Source: Diphasiastrum complanatum
Taxonomy: Eukaryota; Streptophyta; Lycopodiopsida; Lycopodiales; Lycopodiaceae
Assembly: GCA_029204225.1 (NCBI GenBank)
Contig: CM055097.1
Span: forward strand, 63,062,904-63,126,903
Direction of reading: 5' to 3'
Length of the DNA: 64,000 nucleotides
Shown: positions 58,200 through 64,000 of the stretch, one piece after another
Layout of the letters: each line of letters starts with the position of its first letter
Position numbering within the stretch: the stretch's first letter is position 1
Notes under the pieces: model-generated
Told to the model about the DNA's origin: nothing
The model's input: only the letters and a program-made list of their open reading frames with translations
Databases searched by the model: none
Program-made: the position numbers and the translations under genes

Positions 58200-58699
58200 T
58201 ATAATACTTTTTAGAGTAGACGAACCATAAAAATATTGTTAAAATCATGGTATTATACACTCATATATGATATTTTCAGTTTTGGTGATTTTTATCAACA
58301 CTTAACAAGGGAACTTTGAATGCACGTATCTATCTCTATAGACCTCCAAATTCAATTTTTTTTAATAGGCATGTTTATATAATCATATAGGATTTTTTAG
58401 AGTAGACAGACTAAAAATTGAATATAAAATTCACAACAATGTACTCCCATATATGAAAATATCGAAGTTTTATCAATACCCTCACATGTTTGACACATCA
58501 TGTCTTACATATAAGTTGCTCAAAATGAAGGTCTCAAATTTTTTAATCAATAAATGTGTATATGAAGAACACACATGTGAAAGGATTTGATGTAGTTCAT
58601 CATAGTTTATGAGATATGATTTTTTGAATAAGTGCTTGAAATGCACACTTTTGTGTGCATCTTGTGACGACTCTAGTGTTAAAAGAAAGAAAATGGATT

Positions 58700-59700
58700 A
58701 AAGAGAGTATCGTAACATTACAAAAAAAAGATTGATGCCAACAATGAACGTCAATGGCTAATCAAATATCCATATATCAATGGTGTTGATAAAGCACAAC
58801 ATAATCCATGCTTCATTTGTATTCATCTTGTCAGAGGGCCCTGCAATTGAAAGACTTGATAGTCAAGACTTTGAACTGTTTTCTGACAAATCAAACAATT
58901 TTGTTCAGTACTCTATAGAACACATAAAAGCTACTATGGAAAATATACTACCAGATGATTTCATTTATTGTAACAACCTTCCCTATCTTTTATGCACTTT
59001 CAAAGCCCATAAAAATTCTTTCAGATGGATCACAAATGCCCATGAGTGCTATTTTTTTGGACTCGCTAAATTTATGACAGGGGTTCTTAGTATGCTGCAT
59101 CCTTTCATCATGGAAGGAATAGGCCTTAAGGCAAAATCATACAAGAGCTACTAAATGGGGATACAACTTTACTTTGGCAATGTGACTCCTCTGTCGATTT
59201 CTATCTCACTATACCCAATATTGGCAAGGACATTTATAGCATAAAAGCCACAGACATCTCTAAATGCTATGAAAATATACCCTTGGACGGCCGGATGTGG
59301 TCTTAAGATAGTTATGAATAAACTGATCATGTTTGCCTTCAAGTTTACAAAGGGAAAAACTCTTTATTATAATTGGATAGCAAGAGTCAAAGATTTTCAA
59401 TGGACCATGAACAAGAAAAATTCAGTAGTATGGGATGCTATTGACATGTAAACAATCTGTGCATGAAATTCCATGCTGATAGATAATTGCATTGTCAGAA
59501 TTGGAAATCATACTTGGAGACAAATCAGGGAAATTTCCATGGGTTTCTCATGCTCACCATTATGGTGTACTAGTATCTCTCATATTTTAAAATGCGGTTT
59601 ATCAAAAGGTTAGCAAAATTGAAGCAAATACAATTTATGAATGATTTCAAATTTTTATTCAGACATATTGAAGACATCTGCTTTATCAATTGCCTACAAA
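58700..59700 (+). pseudogene. PLE-2 reverse transcriptase
   Basis: Starts in one frame (NNERQWLIKYPYINGVDKAQ) and passes near 58840 into the ATG-58780 frame (PAIERLDSQDFELFSDKSNN, then LPYLLCTFKAHKNSFRWIT, the family LPYxYxxPKLHKNPxxxRxI motif). After a stop at 59152, ATDISKCYENIPL (motif A, Asp present, about 59250-59290) follows. IDNCIVRIGNHTWRQI, then MGFSCSPLWC (motif B), and RHIEDICFIN, where the catalytic YIDD has become HIED. It aligns with PLE-1 from IDNC onward. Inactive. Confidence 0.7.
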
Positions 59701-59718
59701 TATTTATTCTTCCTTGGT

Positions 59719-59756
59719 GGGCAGCTAGCTTTCCCTTAGGGGGGAGCTAGCTGCCC
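59719..59756 (+). other. 3'-terminal hairpin of PLE-2
   Basis: Arms GGGCAGCTAGCT (59719-59730) and AGCTAGCTGCCC (59745-59756) with an inner CCC/GGG stem. Compared with PLE-1, the seventh pair is C-G instead of T-A, both arms having changed. It ends 38 bp before the (CT)n tract. Confidence 0.75.
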
Positions 59757-59792
59757 CCTGAGGAATTCATTGGTTGTGGGTTTGGTTGGTGG

Positions 59793-60345
<553 letters not shown>

Positions 60346-60398
60346 AAACACATTGGCATTCAGCTCAATGCCTTGGTGAGCAATCTGCAACCATGTCA

Positions 60399-61053
60399 TG
60401 TGAAAAAAGTGGATCTTGAATGGATCCAAACTCCCAAAATACTTGGCTAAGATCTTTGCAGAACAAGCTACAAAAGCTAGAAATGGCAGAGCATCCTAAT
60501 GCTACCTTTGATACACATGAACTTGACAAAGCATTCAAGAGACAAAAGAAACTAATAAAAGGTACTGATGGCAGCCAAAAACAACAGCATACCAGCCCTA
60601 CAACAACAGCCTACCACTTTTGGAAACCTCTTAAGATCATACACAAAAGCTTGAAGACAATACACAAAGCAATGCTCTCAATGGAGGAAGAAACTGTGAC
60701 AATGATCTATTGATCTCTCTCAACAATACAATAAGTTTCTCCAACCTGTTCTCCACGAATTTCAGCCTAATATAGGTGTGAGAGATGACTCTCTCTCCTC
60801 TCTTTAGAACCTAGGACCCAAATTTAGGGCACCAGTAGCCTAAAATAGCCAATTTTGGCCTATATGTCCAAATAACATGATTTTGGTGTCATTTCGAAGG
60901 TCCTGAAGTTTGAGACTTCTTCAACATGAAATATATACTAGAATAAAAGTATCTAGGCCTCTTTTACACGTGTGAAATGTTAGATCCAAAACTATGTACA
61001 AAAATTGCCAATTTAGGCCTCAAACTAGCTAGGAAATGTTGACAATTTTCACA
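60399..61053 (-). repeat. 3' LTR of copia C
   Basis: The minus strand begins TGTGAAAATTGTC after the purine tract and ends TTTTTTCACA (60399). It contains an ACACGTGTAAAAG-like block near 60970 comparable to CACACGTGTGAAAT in the B LTR. The ends fit the family, the interior is divergent. Confidence 0.6.
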
Positions 61054-61066
61054 CTCCCTCTTCAAA

Positions 61067-63186
61067 TTAACGTGCTAGTTTTACAACACTACTTTGCTCC
61101 AACCTAAGTATGATCTCCATCATAATAATAGATCTCTTCTCAAGTGTTCTAATATGTACAATATGAAGTACAATATAATTGATATAGATAATAGTGTCCA
61201 TATAGGATGCTTCACTATTTCTTACATCAATTTTACATAGAATGGTGAACATGATACATGTAAAAGAACATAGGATTATAATGAAAGGATTCCTCCATGT
61301 ATCCACCTTTGAATTCTCTGTAAAACAATAGCAAACAGGTTGTAAGTGAAAGTAACCAACAAGCGTTTGCATGCCTCCTCCACATTCCACTATGCCCATA
61401 GTGAATGCACCATGTATCTCCATGAATGAACCTCCATCACCACCTTGCCTTTGTAGATCTCCAATCCATGAAATCCCTTGAGTGAATGAATGCCAAAATG
61501 ATGTGTTCTCTGCTCCATTTGAATGAGCAAAACCTGAACTTGAAATACTTGAAGTATCTCCACAAGATTTGCATACAACCCTTGATCCTACATTGTCAAC
61601 AATTTGCCAATTTGCCAACCCTAGGATGCTAGATCTTGAACTTTGCTCAGAAAGTAAACATATTGACCACTTCAATATATTTCAAGATTTGAATGAATGC
61701 ATGTACTTGATCATAAGAACCAGCAATGATAACTATTCCATCTCCAGAATCCAAATGATGCAAAACCATGGAACTAGTTTCATTGAATTTTGACAATTCC
61801 AACACATTGACATGACAATGTTCATACATGAGATTAGACAAATAAGGTAGAGTAAAAGGACACTTCCTTGCTGCTCCAAGAACCTTACTTGAACCTTCAA
61901 GAACCTGTAAAAACATATCCAAAATGCTTTGCCCATGTGGCTCCCCTTTGATGCTTTTGACTAGCTTCCAATTGCTACTTGCCTCTTGGTGTTTATGAAG
62001 CAATTCAAGATCAACATCTTGATCTTCCAATAAAACATCAAGGACTTTGCATTTATAAACATATTCAGATTTGAACCTCTGAAGATACTCTCTCTCAAAC
62101 ACATGATTAACATCCCACAAGATCTCATCATTGCTTGATTTCAACCTTTCACTATAGTTAGTGAAACCAATGTCACCATCATAAACCAAAAGATAGATTT
62201 CTACAATTCTATCCAACATGAAGTAGAGTAGATGAAGTTGAGTATCAAACCTAATCAAACCAGACCATTTGAGTTCAAACCAAACCTCAATGAGCTCACC
62301 AATGAGATCTTCCTTGCCTTGAAGAAATTGCCACAGTGAGTTGCTCCATGTAGTCTTCTTCATCCAACCTTTTGCCATCTTGATCATGCATGAACACTCC
62401 ACCACAATCATAGAATCCTTTGAGTTGATGAAGAGATGTAAGATCCATGCCTTTGATCTTCCCAAGAGTCACTCTTCCTTTTCCCTTTCCTTCACAAGAC
62501 TCCCTCTTAATGATCACACCACAAAAGTTAGCAATCTCCCTCTTGATAGTTGCATCATATGAAATGGAAGAATCTCGAACATTAGAAGCCATGAAAAGAA
62601 TACATAGTACCTTCAACATAAGAATTATTGAGGTACATTTTCTTGTCAAACTTGGACTTCTAATCAATGATATAGGTAATGATAATGAACCCTCACTATC
62701 ATTCACAAAAGCATCATTCAAAGTACATCCTACTTTGAACACTTCACATTCATCTCTCCCTTTTGACTTGAGATCTTCCTCACCAAGTCTCATGATAGAA
62801 CCTTTTGATCTACTTTCTTTATGAATACATGTGACACCACTTGTTGCACAAATGACTTTCTTGGACTCATCACATAAAGATGCAAAAGAAACTTTTTCTT
62901 CAAACATGCTCAAAGCACCATCTCTTTCCAAATGAGTATATAAGTCATTAGCAACAACCATTTCCAAAGAAGAGTTTTCATCACCTCCATTGATGAAGTT
63001 AGCTCTCTTCTTACCTTTTTCATTTTTGCACTTGCCATGTAGTTCCATTGAAGAGCCACCAAGACTTGGAAATCTATAAGTAGAAGAGTTCAAACACGAT
63101 ACTAATTTAGCACCACATGACTCCATTTGACTAGCAGGTAGCACTAGTCCATCTTCAAGATCCAATGGATCCAAAACATTGATCAC
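61067..63186 (-). pseudogene. Copia C mosaic segment
   Basis: Three overlapping frames. The first (63186-62296) has DLEDGLVLPASQMESCGA, GKCKNEKGKKRANFINGG, TSGVTCIHKESRSKGS, IILMLKVLCILFMASN and LTSLHQLKGFYDC, mostly in the same order as element A. The second (62465-61647) has LWQFLQGKEDLIGELIEV, LVYDGDIGFTNYSE and ILGAARKC-like KVLGAARKCPF. The third (61675-61067) has QGGDGGSFMEIHG and CKIDVRNSEASYMDTIIYIN. The DLEDGL...MESCGA block lies near the end of this segment in A but at its start here, so blocks have also been rearranged. Confidence 0.6.
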
Positions 63187-63327
63187 AGATTAAACAAAAG
63201 TTGCCAAGTTAGCACAACAATAACTATTTCCAAGAAGCTCATTAGATCTCAACCTAGATCTAGCATAATGAAGCTCTTTAGACTTTGCATAAGATCTACC
63301 AATCTTATTGATGCTAGGAATTGACTT

Positions 63328-64000
63328 TTAAATAAAGTTAAGAGAACCACCAACATCCATTTCATTCCTCTTGTTAGACATAACAAATGCATCAAGCTTG
63401 TAAAGTCTACCTTGTCTATTGCCCCTAGAAATCAAGGCATCTCCCTTAGTAATGAAGCAAACATCCCCAACAAACTTTGTCTTGTACCCTTTCTTTAACA
63501 TTTGAGCAACACTTAGCAGATTCCTTGAAAGTGAAGGAATGTAAAGAACACCATCAAGCCTTGCATTCCTATTAGTAGAAAGGCAAACAGGAATTGAGCC
63601 AATACCTTTGATCATACACTCACCACCATTTGGCATGTGAACCACTTTCTTGGTTCCAACATAAGAGATCAAAGAAGTAAATAACTCCTTGTGACTAGTC
63701 ATGTGTGAGCTAGATCCACTTTCTATCCACCATGAATCCTTGTCACTTCTACTTGACATTAGACTTGAAGAACACATCATGATAGAATCACAAGAATCTA
63801 GATCCTCATTAGAAGTACAAAAGTTGTTTTGCTTGCTCCCTTCATTACTTTGCTTCTTATGACATTCATTTGCAAAATGACCTTTTATCCCACAATAAAA
63901 GCACTTGAACTTTGACTTATCTTTCTTTTTAAAAGAGGTAGAAGAGGAGGAGGAACAATGATCATCATGATCTAAGTTACCACCTTTGGACCATTTCCCT
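63328..64000 (-). pseudogene. Copia C gag end and protease, cut by the window edge
   Basis: The gag part at the edge has a basic linker and the zinc knuckle CFYCGIKGHFANEC (about 63905-63864). The protease frame (63780-63328) has WWIESGSSSHMTSHKE, with Glu in place of the active-site Asp (DSG to ESG), then VCLSTNRNARLDGVLYIPSL, SRNLLSVAQMLKKGYKTKF and RQGRLYKLDAFVMSN, ending in a stop at 63328. After the stop a GAG-pre-integrase vestige (SYAKSKELHYARSRLRSN) resembles that of A. Confidence 0.75.

Larger units (their letters stand above)
52640..58480 (+). repeat. Degenerate tandem units of about 170-200 bp, split by copia B
   Basis: Units recur at about 52640-52760, 52815-52911 continued at 58205-58290, and 58290-58470. 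Each has GGGTAACTTTAG-TGCACGTAT-like, TATCTCTATA-ACTCCAAATT-like and CATATAGGATTTTT-like blocks in the same order. Copia B inserted into the middle unit. Confidence 0.65.
52449..58660. mobile_element. TIR-bounded insertion inside PLE-2, carrying copia B
   Basis: Left end GTGCACAC-AAAA-GTGTGCAT (52449-52468) and right end, read inward, ATGCACAC-AAAA-GTGTGCAT (58660-58641) are inverted copies differing at one base; each is itself a hairpin. Without copia B the interior is about 0.9 kb of non-coding sequence. No target duplication could be found. It could be a MITE-like element or a shared inverted structure of other origin. Confidence 0.4.
60399..64000 (-). mobile_element. Copia family-1 element C, runs off the window
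   Basis: Minus-strand relative of A and B: gag (partial, at the window edge), protease, mosaic segment, purine tract (61063-61054, GAAGAGGGAG) and 3' LTR (61053-60399). The mosaic segment falls in several frames because of indels. The left flank TGTCA (60394-60398) would be one target-duplication copy. It is more diverged from A and B than they are from each other in the LTR. Confidence 0.8.

Noticed and set aside
60420-60713. A 97-codon plus-strand frame
   Set aside because: Inside the copia C LTR, antisense to the element; no similarity recognised.

Overview
This window is a repeat-rich stretch of a land-plant nuclear genome. Evidence: one GRAS transcription-factor gene of the HAM class carrying a perfect miR171 target site, several Ty1/copia and Ty3/gypsy LTR retrotransposons with plant-type primer-binding sites, and AT-rich spacers. 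A flowering plant is not excluded. The unusually long HAM protein and the Penelope-like elements (known from spike mosses, green algae and conifers) make a gymnosperm, fern or lycophyte more likely; this is inference. No rRNA gene, functional tRNA gene, CRISPR array or prokaryotic feature was seen.

Layout. 1-4829: copia element A (+, 5' end outside the window), whose integrase and reverse transcriptase (RT) have been replaced by a mosaic open frame. 5485-10204: two broken copia elements (-). 11740-13714: decayed gypsy pol. 15094-16075: 5'-truncated Penelope-like element (PLE-1) ending on a (CT)n tract. 16208-20711: gypsy F (-), without gag. 21715 to about 28640: gypsy G (-), nearly complete but frameshifted. 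28850-29560: decayed copia. 32608-35814: the HAM gene (-), the only clear host gene, with a promoter candidate near 37.55 kb. 40081-41070: LTR and leader of the gypsy-F family (+). 41278-48715: copia H (-), split by copia J (42569-46542). 50376-50980: a foldback tandem duplication, a very short SINE and a (CT)n tract. 50981-60345: PLE-2 (+), apparently with an N-terminal GIY-YIG-like region and a C-terminal RT. It is interrupted by a TIR-bounded insertion, which is itself interrupted by full-length copia B (52912-58199). 60399-64000: copia C (-), running off the window.

How the parts fit. Two systems stand out. First, two Penelope-like copies share a 3'-terminal hairpin with a compensated base-pair change, and both abut (CT)n tracts. 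One copy has a GIY-YIG-like frame upstream of the RT and the same roughly 430-500 bp sequence at its 5' side and beyond its 3' tract, a pseudo-LTR-like layout. This matches the permuted N-terminal-endonuclease PLE clade (Naiad/Chlamys) described in animals, algae and spike mosses. Second, copia copies A, B and C keep LTRs, gag and protease but share a long coding-like segment where pol should be. It contains only vestiges of RT and lacks the catalytic YVDD, suggesting a chimeric non-autonomous family. The HAM gene sits in an island between about 30.7 and 37.6 kb and is expected to be cleaved by miR171.
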